Shown here: positions 25,864 to 34,714 of the stretch, piece after piece
How positions within the stretch are numbered: the first letter of the stretch is position 1
Layout of the letters: the number at the start of each line of letters is the position of its first letter
NCBI GenBank assembly: GCA_943789445.1
Contig: CALSUC010000002.1
Coordinates: forward strand, 62,001-126,000
DNA length: 64,000 nt
From: UBA4575 sp002386945
GTDB taxonomy: Bacteria > Pseudomonadota > Gammaproteobacteria > UBA4575
Reading direction: 5' to 3'
Program-made: the position numbers and the translations under genes
Notes under the pieces: generated by a model
The model's database searches: none
The model's input: the letters and a program-made list of their open reading frames with translations, nothing else
Told to the model about the DNA's origin: nothing

Positions 25864-28752
25864 TTATTGGCACGCATCACAGTCTGGGTCTAATAATGAG
25901 CAAGCTGTTGGTGCGGCAGGCGCACTAGCCGAGCTTTGTACGGCATTCAGTTTGCTTTCCTGATGGTTATCCATGGTGCTTTTTTCTACGTGTGTCGCGC
26001 CAATAGAGCGTAGGTAGTAAGTAGTCTTCAATCCACGAACCCAAGCCAACTTATATAGGTTATCCATCTTTGAACCAGATGGCTCAGCCATATAGAGGTT
26101 GAGTGACTGTCCTTGATCAATCCATTTTTGGCGACGCGATGCAGCTTCTACTAACCAGCGTGGATCTACTTCAAATGCCGTTGCATAAAGCTGCTTTAGA
26201 TCATCCGGGATGCGATCAATATTTTGCACACTACCGTCATAATATTTCAGGTCATTGACCATGACGTTGTCCCATAGGTTGGCCTGTTTAAGATCGTTAA
26301 TCAGGTGCCAGTTAGAGACAGTAAACTCACCTGACAAATTCGATTTTACGAATAGGTTTTGGTAAGTCGGCTCGATACTTTGGGTCACACCACAGATATT
26401 CGAGATGGTCGCTGTTGGCGCAATGGCCATGGTATTGGAGTTGCGCATACCAACCATTTGTACCTGTTGGCGTAGGCTATCCCAGTCCATAGTGCTAGAG
26501 CGATCGACGGTTAAGAAGCCACCACGCTCTTGTTCTAATCTATCGATCGAATCGATAGGTAGGATGCCCTGTGACCAGTAAGAGCCAGGGTAGCTAGCAT
26601 AGCTTCCACGTTCTGCTGCAAGGTCTGAAGACGCTTTGATAGAGTAGTAGCTAATTGCTTCCATTGAGCGATCAGCAAATTCAACCGCCTGCTCACTGGC
26701 ATAGGCAACACGTAACTTATAAAGCGCGTCCTGAAAGCCCATTAGACCCAAGCCAACTGGGCGGTGCTTTAGGTTGGAGGTGCGAGCCTTACCGACACTG
26801 TAATAGTTGTAGTCGATGACGTTATCTAACATGCGCATGGCAGTGGTGATGGTCTGCTCTAACTTCTCATGGTCTATCCCGTCCTCATTAGTATGAGCAG
26901 CTAGGTTGACTGAGCCTAAGTTACATACTGCAATTTCGGTATCCGAAGTATTCAGTGTGATCTCAGTACAGAGGTTAGAAGAGTGCACGGTACCGACATG
27001 GCCTTGTGGCGATCGGATATTGCACGGATCCTTGAAGGTGATCCAAGGATGTCCAGTCTCGAACAACATGCCTAGCATTTTGCGCCATAAATCGGTCGCT
27101 GGCATTTGCTTGAAATTTTTGATCTCACCGGCAGCTGCCTTGGCTTCGTAATGCGCGTAACGCTGTTCAAACGCATTACCGTATAAATCGTGTAGGTCTG
27201 GGCAGTCGTTTGGTGAGAACAGTGTCCAATCACCTTCTTCGCTGACACGCTTCATGAATAGATCAGGGATCCAGTTGGCCGTGTTCATATCGTGTGTACG
27301 ACGACGGTCATCACCGGTGTTTTTGCGTAGGTCTAGGAACTCTTCGACATCTAAGTGCCAAGTCTCTAGATAGGCACACATGGCACCCTTACGCTTACCA
27401 CCTTGGTTAACCGCAACAGCAGTGTCATTTGCGACCTTAAGGAATGGCACGATACCCTGTGACTTACCGTTAGTACCCTTAATGTGTGAGCCCATAGAGC
27501 GCACAGGGGTCCAGTCGTTACCTAAGCCACCGGCAAACTTTGAGAGCATCGCATCATCTTTAATTGCATCAAAGATACCATAGAGATCATCTGGCACCGT
27601 AGTGAGGTAGCAAGAAGAAAGCTGTGGACGCAAAGTGCCTGAGTTGAATAGGGTTGGTGTCGAGCTCATGAAGTCGAATGAAGACAACAGACGGTAGAAC
27701 TCAATGGTACGGTCTTCGCGCTCAACTTCATTGATGGCAAGACCCATGGCGACACGCATGAAAAAGGCCTGTGGCAATTCAAAGCGGATGTCATCACTAT
27801 GGATGAAATAGCGGTCATATAAGGTCTGTAGACCTAAGTAGGTGAATTGGTAATCACGATCAGGTAGCAGAGCTGCAGTTAGCTTATCTAAGTCGTATTC
27901 ATTCGCCAGGCGAGCATCTACTAGCTCAAGATCTGCCGCTTTTTGAATGTAGTCTCTAAAATACTGGCCATAGCCTTCTCTTATTTCTTCTTGAGTTGCC
28001 TCAGCGGGACGGCCAGCTAAGAAGGTCAGGGCTTCGCGACGCAGGCTATCGAGTAAAAGTCTGGCGGCGACGTAGCTATAATTTGGTTCTTTTTCAATCA
28101 GGGTGCGCGCACTCATGGTTAATGCCGTAGAGACTTCAATCTCTGGCACACCATCATAAAGATTGCGTAGTGTTTCCGTGATAATCGGCGTTGCATCGAC
28201 TGAGTCTAGGTTTTTACAGGCGTCATTGACGACTGATTGCATGCGCGCACTGTCTAGTGGCTTGGTCGTACCATCGAGGCTGCTGACTTGCAGGCCGCTG
28301 ATTTCTTTAATGCCCTCACTGTCTGTACTGTCGGCGAGCTTAGCGGCACGTTCCTGAGAGCGGCGTTCGCGGTACAATACGTAATCACGCGCTACTTTGT
28401 GGTGGCCTTCGCGCATTAGAGCGAGCTCGACTTGATCCTGCACGTTTTCGATATGGAAGGTGCCGCCATCTGGGATATTTCGGGTTAGCGCGCCTTCAAC
28501 TTGGCTAGTAATCTCTTCTGCCGTCTCACGGATGCGGCCAGAGGCAGCTGCTTCGCCACCTTCAACGGCTAGGAAGGCCTTAGTAACGGCAATTTTGATC
28601 TTGTCACGGTCATAGGAAGTGACTTTGCCATTACGGCGGATTACACGATATTGGCCTGGCGCAGTCGCCTGAATTTCTGGTGTTGATGGCATGTTCTGTA
28701 CGTGTGTAGCAGCTGCGCTCTCAATCTTGTGGTTTGAGCTTTCGGTTTCCAT
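25864..28752 (-). CDS. nrdA: ribonucleotide reductase class Ia, alpha subunit
   Basis: This 962-aa catalytic subunit is longer than the 761-aa E. coli enzyme because of an N-terminal extension with one clear ATP-cone (about 30-130) and a second, more divergent cone-like region (about 150-240), as in Pseudomonas. Active-site segments include 'QLSSCYLTTVPDD' and 'CNLGSVNL', with the C-terminal redox pair in SLLDPDCDACQ. Allosteric dATP inhibition through the N-terminal cone is expected. The upstream region carries NrdR and DnaA boxes, so it is probably under both controls. It is the first gene of nrdAB. Confidence 0.97.
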   Translation of the reverse strand: METESSNHKIESAAATHVQNMPSTPEIQATAPGQYRVIRRNGKVTSYDRDKIKIAVTKAFLAVEGGEAAASGRIRETAEEITSQVEGALTRNIPDGGTFHIENVQDQVELALMREGHHKVARDYVLYRERRSQERAAKLADSTDSEGIKEISGLQVSSLDGTTKPLDSARMQSVVNDACKNLDSVDATPIITETLRNLYDGVPEIEVSTALTMSARTLIEKEPNYSYVAARLLLDSLRREALTFLAGRPAEATQEEIREGYGQYFRDYIQKAADLELVDARLANEYDLDKLTAALLPDRDYQFTYLGLQTLYDRYFIHSDDIRFELPQAFFMRVAMGLAINEVEREDRTIEFYRLLSSFDFMSSTPTLFNSGTLRPQLSSCYLTTVPDDLYGIFDAIKDDAMLSKFAGGLGNDWTPVRSMGSHIKGTNGKSQGIVPFLKVANDTAVAVNQGGKRKGAMCAYLETWHLDVEEFLDLRKNTGDDRRRTHDMNTANWIPDLFMKRVSEEGDWTLFSPNDCPDLHDLYGNAFEQRYAHYEAKAAAGEIKNFKQMPATDLWRKMLGMLFETGHPWITFKDPCNIRSPQGHVGTVHSSNLCTEITLNTSDTEIAVCNLGSVNLAAHTNEDGIDHEKLEQTITTAMRMLDNVIDYNYYSVGKARTSNLKHRPVGLGLMGFQDALYKLRVAYASEQAVEFADRSMEAISYYSIKASSDLAAERGSYASYPGSYWSQGILPIDSIDRLEQERGGFLTVDRSSTMDWDSLRQQVQMVGMRNSNTMAIAPTATISNICGVTQSIEPTYQNLFVKSNLSGEFTVSNWHLINDLKQANLWDNVMVNDLKYYDGSVQNIDRIPDDLKQLYATAFEVDPRWLVEAASRRQKWIDQGQSLNLYMAEPSGSKMDNLYKLAWVRGLKTTYYLRSIGATHVEKSTMDNHQESKLNAVQSSASAPAAPTACSLLDPDCDACQ

Positions 28753-28833
28753 GCAGACTCTCTTCAGTGGGTGACATTTTTAATTATTATAGTATTTTCG
28801 ATACGAGTATTATGAACCCGCCGTACCGGTAGT

Positions 28834-28881
28834 ACACTATAAGTTGAGGTCAAATGAGGCGTCAACCCCAATATGTTGTGG
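28834..28881. promoter_or_regulatory. tandem NrdR boxes upstream of nrdA
   Basis: Two 16-base sites match the NrdR consensus ACACWATATATWGTGT at 12 of 16 positions each: 28834-28849 (starting ACACTATAAG) and 28866-28881 (CCCCAATATGTTGTGG). Their starts are 32 bases apart, three helical turns, which is the usual NrdR arrangement. They lie 82-129 bases upstream of the nrdA start. Repression by NrdR-ATP/dATP is inferred from this family. Confidence 0.7.
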
Positions 28882-28919
28882 ATATGACCCTTGAAGAGCT
28901 GGGCGTAGCCTGTGGATAA
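28877..28919. promoter_or_regulatory. DnaA-box pair upstream of nrdA
   Basis: TGTGGATAA at 28911-28919 is a perfect DnaA box (reverse complement TTATCCACA), and TGTGGATAT at 28877-28885 is a one-mismatch copy in the same orientation overlapping the second NrdR box. In E. coli, DnaA controls nrdAB through boxes in the same region, so cell-cycle control is plausible here. Confidence 0.6.
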
Positions 28920-29094
28920 CTTGTGTACAGGACGTTGCCCCAAAAAAACTTTTTAAGTATCCGAGACTTAAGGATTAGTGCCCAATATGGAGGCATTAAA
29001 AATGGCCAAATTAATTTATTTTTCTGGCGTTTAATCTATTAAATTTATTTAATGCGAGACCTTTTTCTCGCCGACAATTATAAAACAGGATCTT
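28882..29094. other. remainder of the 342-base divergent spacer nrdA / ABC exporter
   Basis: Besides the NrdR and DnaA sites, the spacer 28753-29094 contains an AT-rich stretch (28940-29070) leading to the ABC transporter start, where a promoter for that gene would be expected. I see no open reading frame or hairpin with a T-tract in it. Confidence 0.5.
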
Positions 29095-30894
29095 ATGATC
29101 AGTAGAGCACAGGCTCGCGTGAGCGAACCGCACAAAAAACGAACAGATTGGGCTAATTTACGTCGATTATTCCCCTATTTATGGGCTTATCGGGGGCGTA
29201 TTTTGCTCGCATTGGCCTGTTTGATGCTGGCTAAAGTGGCAACCGTGGCGGTGCCGCTAGTACTGAAGCAGATTGTGGATCAGTTTGATGTCGAAGATGT
29301 CATGCTCAAGCTACCCTTGGCCTTATTACTGGCATACGGCGCTTTGCGCCTATCGACGGCCTTGTTTAATGAATTGCGCGATGTCTTGTTTGCCCGGGCC
29401 CGTTTCCATGCGGTGCGCACGATGTCGGCAGACGTTTTGGCCCATTTGCACAGGTTGTCCATGCGCTTCCACTTGGATCGTCGCACCGGGTCCATCTCGA
29501 GGGATTTAGAACGAGGCACTCAAAGTCTCAGTTCCTTATCGAATTACTTCATCTTTATTGTGATTCCAACGATATTTGAGATCACTTTAGTCATGGCTAT
29601 TCTATTTAGCTCCTATGCCGTCCACTTTGCTGTGATCACGCTAGTTACCGTGATGTTCTACATATTATTTACGGCATTGGTGACGAACTGGCGTATGCAT
29701 TATCGGCATACAGCAAATCAACTCGATTCAGAAGCCCATTCTCAGGCGGTCGATAGTCTGATGAATTACGAGACAGTGAAATACTTCAATAACGAGGAGT
29801 ATGAGGTCAACCGTTATGCCAATACCCTATTTCGTTGGGAGCAGGCCTTAGTCAAAAGTACGGTAACCATGTCTTTGCTGAATTTTGGTCAAGCATCGAT
29901 TATCGCTATTGGTGTGACGCTTATTATGGTGTTTGCAGCGGATGGTGTGGTCAGTGGTGAGATGACAATTGGTGACCTTGTTCTAGTGAATGCCTTGATG
30001 CTGCAATTGTTTGTGCCGATGAATATGTTGGGCATTGTATATCGCCAGATTACCTATGCCCTGGCCGATATGGATCTACTGACGAAATTATTAAATGAGA
30101 AGCCAGAGATAAAGGATAAGGAGGGTGCGCAGGCGCTTCAGCTGGAGCAGGGCGCAGTGGAGTTTGAGCATGTTGCCTTTTCCTATAACCCGGATCGAGT
30201 AATCTTGCGTGATATTTCCATGCGCATAGTGCCTGGACAGAAGATTGCCGTTGTTGGTCCATCGGGTGCCGGTAAGTCGACTATTGCGCGCTTGTTGTTT
30301 CGTTTTTATGAACCGACCGGTGGACGGGTGTTAGTAGATGGTCAAGATATCGCCGAAGCCACCCAAGATAGCCTGCGCCAACAGATTGGTATGGTGCCAC
30401 AGGAGACGGTGCTGTTTAACAACAGTATTCATTTTAATATTGAATATGCGAGACCGGGTGCGACTGAAGCCGAGATTCAAGCGGCGATACGGATCGCACA
30501 ACTTGATCAACTCATTACTCAGTTACCAGAGGGAATGGATACCATCGTCGGCGAGCGAGGACTGAAGCTGTCTGGCGGTGAATTACAGCGGGTAGCGATT
30601 GCACGCGCTATCCTGAAAAAACCAAAAATCCTTATCTTTGATGAGGCTACATCCAGTTTAGATTCTGATACAGAGGTTGCATTGATGCAGTCGATACGTG
30701 AAGCCGCTAGTGGTGTCACTTCACTGATTATTGCTCATCGCCTATCGACCATTGTCGATGCAGATTGCATCTATGTTTTAGAAGCTGGGCGTGTGGTCGA
30801 GCAAGGCAGTCATGTGCAACTATTGGCTATGGCTGGGTTATACTCGCGGCTATGGAATTTGCAGCAATCAAAACAAGAGCATAAGGAAGGCTAA
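29095..30894 (+). CDS. ATM1/HMT1-type ABC exporter
   Basis: This is a 599-aa half-transporter with a six-helix membrane domain (about 25-310) and an ATPase domain (about 345-585). The nucleotide-binding motifs are complete: Walker A GPSGAGKST, signature LSGGELQRVAIARA, Walker B ILIFDEATSSLD and switch His in AHRLST. The membrane part resembles the ATM1 family ('DRRTGSISRDLERGT', 'YETVKYFNNEEYE'), which exports glutathione-sulfur or metal-thiol species in mitochondria and Novosphingobium. Its exact substrate here is unknown. The following S24-fold gene overlaps its stop by one base (TAATG), implying coupling. Confidence 0.92.
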   Translation: MISRAQARVSEPHKKRTDWANLRRLFPYLWAYRGRILLALACLMLAKVATVAVPLVLKQIVDQFDVEDVMLKLPLALLLAYGALRLSTALFNELRDVLFARARFHAVRTMSADVLAHLHRLSMRFHLDRRTGSISRDLERGTQSLSSLSNYFIFIVIPTIFEITLVMAILFSSYAVHFAVITLVTVMFYILFTALVTNWRMHYRHTANQLDSEAHSQAVDSLMNYETVKYFNNEEYEVNRYANTLFRWEQALVKSTVTMSLLNFGQASIIAIGVTLIMVFAADGVVSGEMTIGDLVLVNALMLQLFVPMNMLGIVYRQITYALADMDLLTKLLNEKPEIKDKEGAQALQLEQGAVEFEHVAFSYNPDRVILRDISMRIVPGQKIAVVGPSGAGKSTIARLLFRFYEPTGGRVLVDGQDIAEATQDSLRQQIGMVPQETVLFNNSIHFNIEYARPGATEAEIQAAIRIAQLDQLITQLPEGMDTIVGERGLKLSGGELQRVAIARAILKKPKILIFDEATSSLDSDTEVALMQSIREAASGVTSLIIAHRLSTIVDADCIYVLEAGRVVEQGSHVQLLAMAGLYSRLWNLQQSKQEHKEG

Positions 30895-31259
30895 TGGCGA
30901 CTGAAGATACTCAAAAAATAAAGATTGAAGAAGAGCTCATGGATATGGACGGTAGCGGTTGTGCGAGTAGCGAGCCGTTTGCTCTGCGTGTGCTTGGCGA
31001 TAGCATGGAGCCAGAATTTAAAGATGGCTGCGTTATTATTATTGACCCTGATGGGGTTGCCGAAAATGGAAATTATGTGGTTGCAGAGATCGATGGCGAC
31101 TACATTTTCCGCCAGTATATGGAAGAGGCGAGCCAAGGGTTTTTACAGGCGATTAACCCTGGCTATCCGCGACAAGATATAGAAAGTAAGAGTGTTATTC
31201 GAGGCGTGGTTACGCAGCGTGCAGGTGCGCGACGCAAGTATCATAAGCGCTATGAATAA
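30894..31259 (+). CDS. S24/LexA-fold protein without HTH, probable inactive peptidase
   Basis: This 121-aa protein corresponds to the C-terminal domain of LexA/UmuD-type S24 proteins: LGDSMEPEFKDG (Ser37 at the nucleophile position), then 'DPDGVAENGNYVVAEIDGDYIFRQY'. The catalytic Lys of LexA, in TVKR-like context, is Arg73 here, so Ser-Lys dyad activity is doubtful. There is no DNA-binding domain. It is coupled to the ABC exporter gene through a one-base overlap, an unexplained but specific pairing. Its role is unknown. Confidence 0.75.
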   Translation: MATEDTQKIKIEEELMDMDGSGCASSEPFALRVLGDSMEPEFKDGCVIIIDPDGVAENGNYVVAEIDGDYIFRQYMEEASQGFLQAINPGYPRQDIESKSVIRGVVTQRAGARRKYHKRYE

Positions 31260-31273
31260 AGTGTTGAGCTGAT

Positions 31274-31441
31274 TTAACTGCGATAGGAGTTGAAGTAGCG
31301 CACAAAGAGAAAGAAAACCAAGCCATAAAGCGCGATTAAAGAAACCATCTGCCCTACGCTCAGGTTGGGGTAATTCATGGTCGCAACAGCGGCTATTATT
31401 ATAGCGACTAATGCGAATCGGTTTCTTTGCCAAGGTTTCAT
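31274..31441 (-). CDS. small two-helix membrane protein, 55 aa
   Basis: The reading frame starts ATG at 31441 behind AGGAC (spacing 8) and encodes MKPWQRNRFALVAIIIA..., with two hydrophobic segments (about 9-21 and 32-47) and a basic end, VRYFNSYRS. The layout (positive N-terminus, short polar turn, second helix) is typical of a real small inner-membrane protein. It is downstream of an even smaller reading frame at 31454-31537. Family unknown. Confidence 0.6.
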   Translation of the reverse strand: MKPWQRNRFALVAIIIAAVATMNYPNLSVGQMVSLIALYGLVFFLFVRYFNSYRS

Positions 31442-31453
31442 CGGTAACGTCCT

Positions 31454-31537
31454 TTATAGATCAAAAGTTCCCGCCAGATAGAATCCCAGCCAAACCAAGC
31501 CAACAATAGTGAAGGCAGCAGGTAGTAACCAGCGCAT
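31454..31537 (-). CDS. 27-aa single-helix membrane peptide
   Basis: The frame starts ATG at 31537 behind AGGAT (spacing 7) and encodes MRWLLPAAFTIVGLVWLGFY..., a single transmembrane helix with a short polar tail ending GTFDL. It precedes the 55-aa membrane-protein gene by 12 bases on the same strand, and its last codons overlap that gene's ribosome site region. The tight spacing and two good ribosome sites suggest a translated mini-operon. Function unknown. Confidence 0.5.
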   Translation of the reverse strand: MRWLLPAAFTIVGLVWLGFYLAGTFDL

Positions 31538-31740
31538 ATGAAATCCTTTGTGGTGCGGTAATCAATGAGTAAATTAAGAGCAACAGAGGCCATCTTCAGG
31601 GCCTTGTTACGTGACAAACTTTAACCTAAGCGAGAGGTTGCTGTCGAGTGAATAAGCACTGATGAGTGGCTGCATTGAAATAAGCTTAATCTTGTTTTAA
31701 CACGCTATGAGTAGTGGCTTTTGATGCTGTGATAGCAGAG
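31538..31740. other. 203-base spacer between the mini membrane-protein genes and the H-NOX kinase gene
   Basis: This holds the leader of the 27-aa/55-aa mini-operon (towards 31540-31640) and the 3' region of the kinase gene, whose transcription comes from the right. No convincing terminator or open frame is visible. Confidence 0.4.
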
Positions 31741-32775
31741 TCATATGCGCTTCATGTTCTTTATGTCCTTGTAAGGGAGTAATACACGGAAGCTCGTACC
31801 TTCACCCTGGGTGCTTTTGACCTCTATTTTTCCAGCATGATTTTGCACCACACTTTTCACCATATGCAGTCCTAATCCAGTGCCCTGACCTTTTTTCTTT
31901 GTTGTGTAGAAAGGCTCAAAGATCAGCGCTAAATCTTTTTCTACTATGCCATTGCCATTATCACTAATTTCAATAATGGCTATCTTCTGATCACCTTCTT
32001 GCGTCATACAGGTACTTAAAGTAATCAAGCCATCATGTTCAATTGAATGGACAGCATTCATTAGTAGGTTTAGAAATGCCTGGCCTAATCGTCCTTCACT
32101 GGAATAGATTAAATCTAATTCACCTAAATCCCATTGGATATCGGTTTGGAATTTGATTTCGTTAAAGGCTAGTTTGACTGTTTTCTGAAGTAACTCGTTA
32201 ATATCGACTAGCTGCCACTCGATATCTTTGGGATGAGTGAAACTCATGAGGTCGGTAACGATGTTACGAATCCGACTGGCACCGAGTAAGCATTCCTCTA
32301 ATAGGCTGGCTGTTTCTTCTTGCATATAGTCAAAATCGACCTCTTTCTTCATGCGCTCTAAACGTTGAATAAGGCCCATCCTCGTCTGCTCACTAGTGAT
32401 GTGTGGAGAAGTAATTTCCTCTTGCAGTTTAAGGATATCAAGACAATGTTTACGATAATCAGCAAGCATTTCAAGATTGCTAGTGATGAAGCCAACAGGA
32501 TTATTTATCTCGTGAGCTACACTTGCGACTAACATACCGATTGCCGCCATTTTTTCAGACTGTGCCAGTTGCGCATGGCTCTCGTCTAGCTCTGTTACCT
32601 TAAGGTTTAATTGTTCATGTTGCTCTGTAAGTTTTTGTGCGCGTTGATGCAATTCTTGATTGGCCCTGAATAAAGCCATGCTTTTTTCTTCTAATAGTGT
32701 TTCTGCTTGTTTTCTAGCGATCTGTTCACGTACCAACTTAGTGGCTAATGCGGTGCTATTGGTCATGTTAATCAT
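31741..32775 (-). CDS. cytoplasmic sensor histidine kinase paired with H-NOX
   Basis: This 344-aa kinase has no membrane segment. An N-terminal coiled coil (about 15-75) leads to the dimerisation/phosphoacceptor helix, with His88 in SVAHEINNPVGF, and a full HATPase domain (NGNGIVEKDLALIFEPFYTT and GTGLGLHMVKSVV). Its start overlaps the end of the H-NOX gene by four bases (ATGA), so the two are translationally coupled and the kinase is the expected target of NO or O2 sensing. The likely phosphate receiver is the NtrC-type regulator encoded upstream in the same direction. Confidence 0.9.
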   Translation of the reverse strand: MINMTNSTALATKLVREQIARKQAETLLEEKSMALFRANQELHQRAQKLTEQHEQLNLKVTELDESHAQLAQSEKMAAIGMLVASVAHEINNPVGFITSNLEMLADYRKHCLDILKLQEEITSPHITSEQTRMGLIQRLERMKKEVDFDYMQEETASLLEECLLGASRIRNIVTDLMSFTHPKDIEWQLVDINELLQKTVKLAFNEIKFQTDIQWDLGELDLIYSSEGRLGQAFLNLLMNAVHSIEHDGLITLSTCMTQEGDQKIAIIEISDNGNGIVEKDLALIFEPFYTTKKKGQGTGLGLHMVKSVVQNHAGKIEVKSTQGEGTSFRVLLPYKDIKNMKRI

Positions 32776-33347
32776 ATCGGGTTCCGAGCTCCTTGTTTTT
32801 TTGTTTTATGTAAAACAATGACAGTGAAAACTTCCTTGCTTCCTGTTTCGTTAGACTTTTTTCTGTGTATTTCTAGGCTTTCACAAAAGTAGTTGCCAGC
32901 ACCTTCGATCAGTCCGAGCATGACGTCACCAAGGCAACGATGGGATTGGTAATGTAGTAGCGCAGTTGATGGGTTGACGCGTTCATAATGAATCTGAGGT
33001 GGGTTTGCCTCTGGATAGAGGCTCTTAACTTCCGTATGAATGACATCATTAATCATCTCAAACAATTCCATGCAGGATTTCTTTCCATCGAGATACTGTG
33101 GGCTTGAGGCTGCTAATGTATGAAATAAATAGGCTCCAAACTTTTGGCTAACCTTATTGGGGGTAGCATTTAAAGCTGGACTGCTGAGTGTGATTAATTG
33201 CAGTAATTCTTTGTAATCATAAAAGCCCACTGTGGTGTAAGCACCACCACTACTTAATTCGGCTTGAATAATGATTCTTTCACTGCCTATTAAGCCAAGC
33301 TCTGTCTCGAGAAAATCGAGAAAACTAGTAAATATGATTCCTCTCAT
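32772..33347 (-). CDS. H-NOX (haem NO/O2-binding) domain protein
   Basis: This 191-aa single-domain protein matches bacterial H-NOX: it begins MRGIIFTSFLDF, has the proximal haem His104 in INDVIHTEVKSLYP, and the haem-propionate motif YxSxR as Tyr133, Ser135 and Arg137. Binding of NO (or O2) at haem would regulate the partner kinase downstream, as in Vibrio and Shewanella systems. The distal pocket, which decides NO versus O2, cannot be judged by eye. The gene lies 16 bases downstream of an orphan secretin gene on the same strand. Confidence 0.9.
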   Translation of the reverse strand: MRGIIFTSFLDFLETELGLIGSERIIIQAELSSGGAYTTVGFYDYKELLQLITLSSPALNATPNKVSQKFGAYLFHTLAASSPQYLDGKKSCMELFEMINDVIHTEVKSLYPEANPPQIHYERVNPSTALLHYQSHRCLGDVMLGLIEGAGNYFCESLEIHRKKSNETGSKEVFTVIVLHKTKKQGARNPI

Positions 33348-33363
33348 TTGATATCACCTATCA

Positions 33364-34656
33364 TTATATGATGCGCGGTCTAATCATGATTAGGATCTCT
33401 GTTTCATATTCTTTGGTCTCGCTTTGAGAAAAGAACAGATTGAGAGGGTTGAAATTGCTAATAAAGGGGAGGCCTTCTTTGTGTGTGGATTGTTTTTTTT
33501 GTAATAAGCCACCCAACACTAAATAGTCGCCATCTTTTACATCCACCGTATTCGAGATGCGGTGACTCATGAGTAAGTGCTCATCGTCTTCAGTAATGAC
33601 GAGATCGCTGACGGATGCATCTAAAATTTCAAGAGTAATGCGCCCATCGACTGCAATATTTGGAATAATTTTTAATTCAATGCCATAACTGATTTCCTGG
33701 TGTTGTACGGTGCTATAACCTTTCCTGATTGAGTAGGGTAGCCAAGTTGTATGCTTGGATTCAAAATGAGCTTCATGCCCATCTTTAGAGACGATAGAAG
33801 GCATTGTTTTAACAGAGGCTTTACCTTGTTTTTGTAAGGCGCGCATTGAGCGCAGTAGGATAGGCCGTCTAAGAATGTCATAGGTCACACTCAGTGGTCG
33901 ATCCCAGGAAATCCCCAGGACTTGCATTGCGTCGCGACTGACTTCGATGATACTTAGCTCGAGGACGACCTGTCCGAGCTCTTCATCATGTAGCTCTAAA
34001 GAGCGTAGGATTTGTTCTTGAATTGCACTAGGAGCATGAATGCTTAGAAATTCATTACCTTCAGGAACACGCACAAACTGTTGTTGCTGTTCACTAAGAA
34101 TCGAATTTAATTCATTAGATGCCATATGTCTGGGTTTGTAACGACAGGTCTGTGCAAGCCTTGCGAAAGAAGCGGTATCAGGTTCTGAGGTGCCAACTAA
34201 GAGGTAATTTTTCTCGAAGCGATAGCTGTAATCACTAGCGGCTAACAAGGTGTCTAAGGCTGTGATTAGTGGCACATTGTCTAATGTAGCGCTGATGATG
34301 CTACTGACGTTTTCATCAATTAGGATAGGAAATTCAATTTGAACGCTGAGCTCACCTAAGGCAGAGCGCAGATCCATTTCAAACAGGTCGATCGATACCA
34401 GCTGTTCTTTTCTATCATTAACTATAGGGTCTTCACTGCAGCGATACACTTCATGTTTCTTAAAGATGTATTTTTTTTTAATATCCGGTAGATACGCTTG
34501 TAGTGCATCAATTTCTTCCGAACTACCAAGGACCGAATCGGTATCTAGCTCTATACTGCTATATTTGTTAAACCCACACCCCTGACCCGCAAGACTTAAG
34601 CAGAGTACTGTGATGATAGTGGCCGCCTGCTTACTGAGACGGCCGTGATTATTCAT
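33364..34656 (-). CDS. orphan secretin-like outer-membrane protein
   Basis: This protein has about 430 aa from the ATG at 34656; an ATG at 34686 is also possible and neither has a strong ribosome site. A signal segment (ATIITVLCLSLAGQGC) with a weak lipobox is followed by an N0/STN-like domain (about 95-165), an N1-type repeat (about 185-230) and a C-terminal secretin domain ending in VKDGDYLVLGGLLQKKQS and EYETEILIMIRPRII, the typical last strands. It is shorter than PilQ or GspD and no pilus or type II secretion genes lie nearby. It is placed in one operon with H-NOX and the kinase (16-base gap), so it may be the regulated output or a mating-pair/uptake pore. Function unknown. Confidence 0.82.
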   Translation of the reverse strand: MNNHGRLSKQAATIITVLCLSLAGQGCGFNKYSSIELDTDSVLGSSEEIDALQAYLPDIKKKYIFKKHEVYRCSEDPIVNDRKEQLVSIDLFEMDLRSALGELSVQIEFPILIDENVSSIISATLDNVPLITALDTLLAASDYSYRFEKNYLLVGTSEPDTASFARLAQTCRYKPRHMASNELNSILSEQQQQFVRVPEGNEFLSIHAPSAIQEQILRSLELHDEELGQVVLELSIIEVSRDAMQVLGISWDRPLSVTYDILRRPILLRSMRALQKQGKASVKTMPSIVSKDGHEAHFESKHTTWLPYSIRKGYSTVQHQEISYGIELKIIPNIAVDGRITLEILDASVSDLVITEDDEHLLMSHRISNTVDVKDGDYLVLGGLLQKKQSTHKEGLPFISNFNPLNLFFSQSETKEYETEILIMIRPRII

Positions 34657-34714
34657 CTTTAAGGATGGTCTGCAGTTTGATTTCATGCCATGTCTGATTT
34701 TTAGTGTTTATTAC

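Noticed and set aside
31143..31433. 96-aa minus-strand open frame
   Set aside because: It overlaps the S24-fold gene antisense and another frame (31274-31441) encodes a more protein-like sequence with a good ribosome site.
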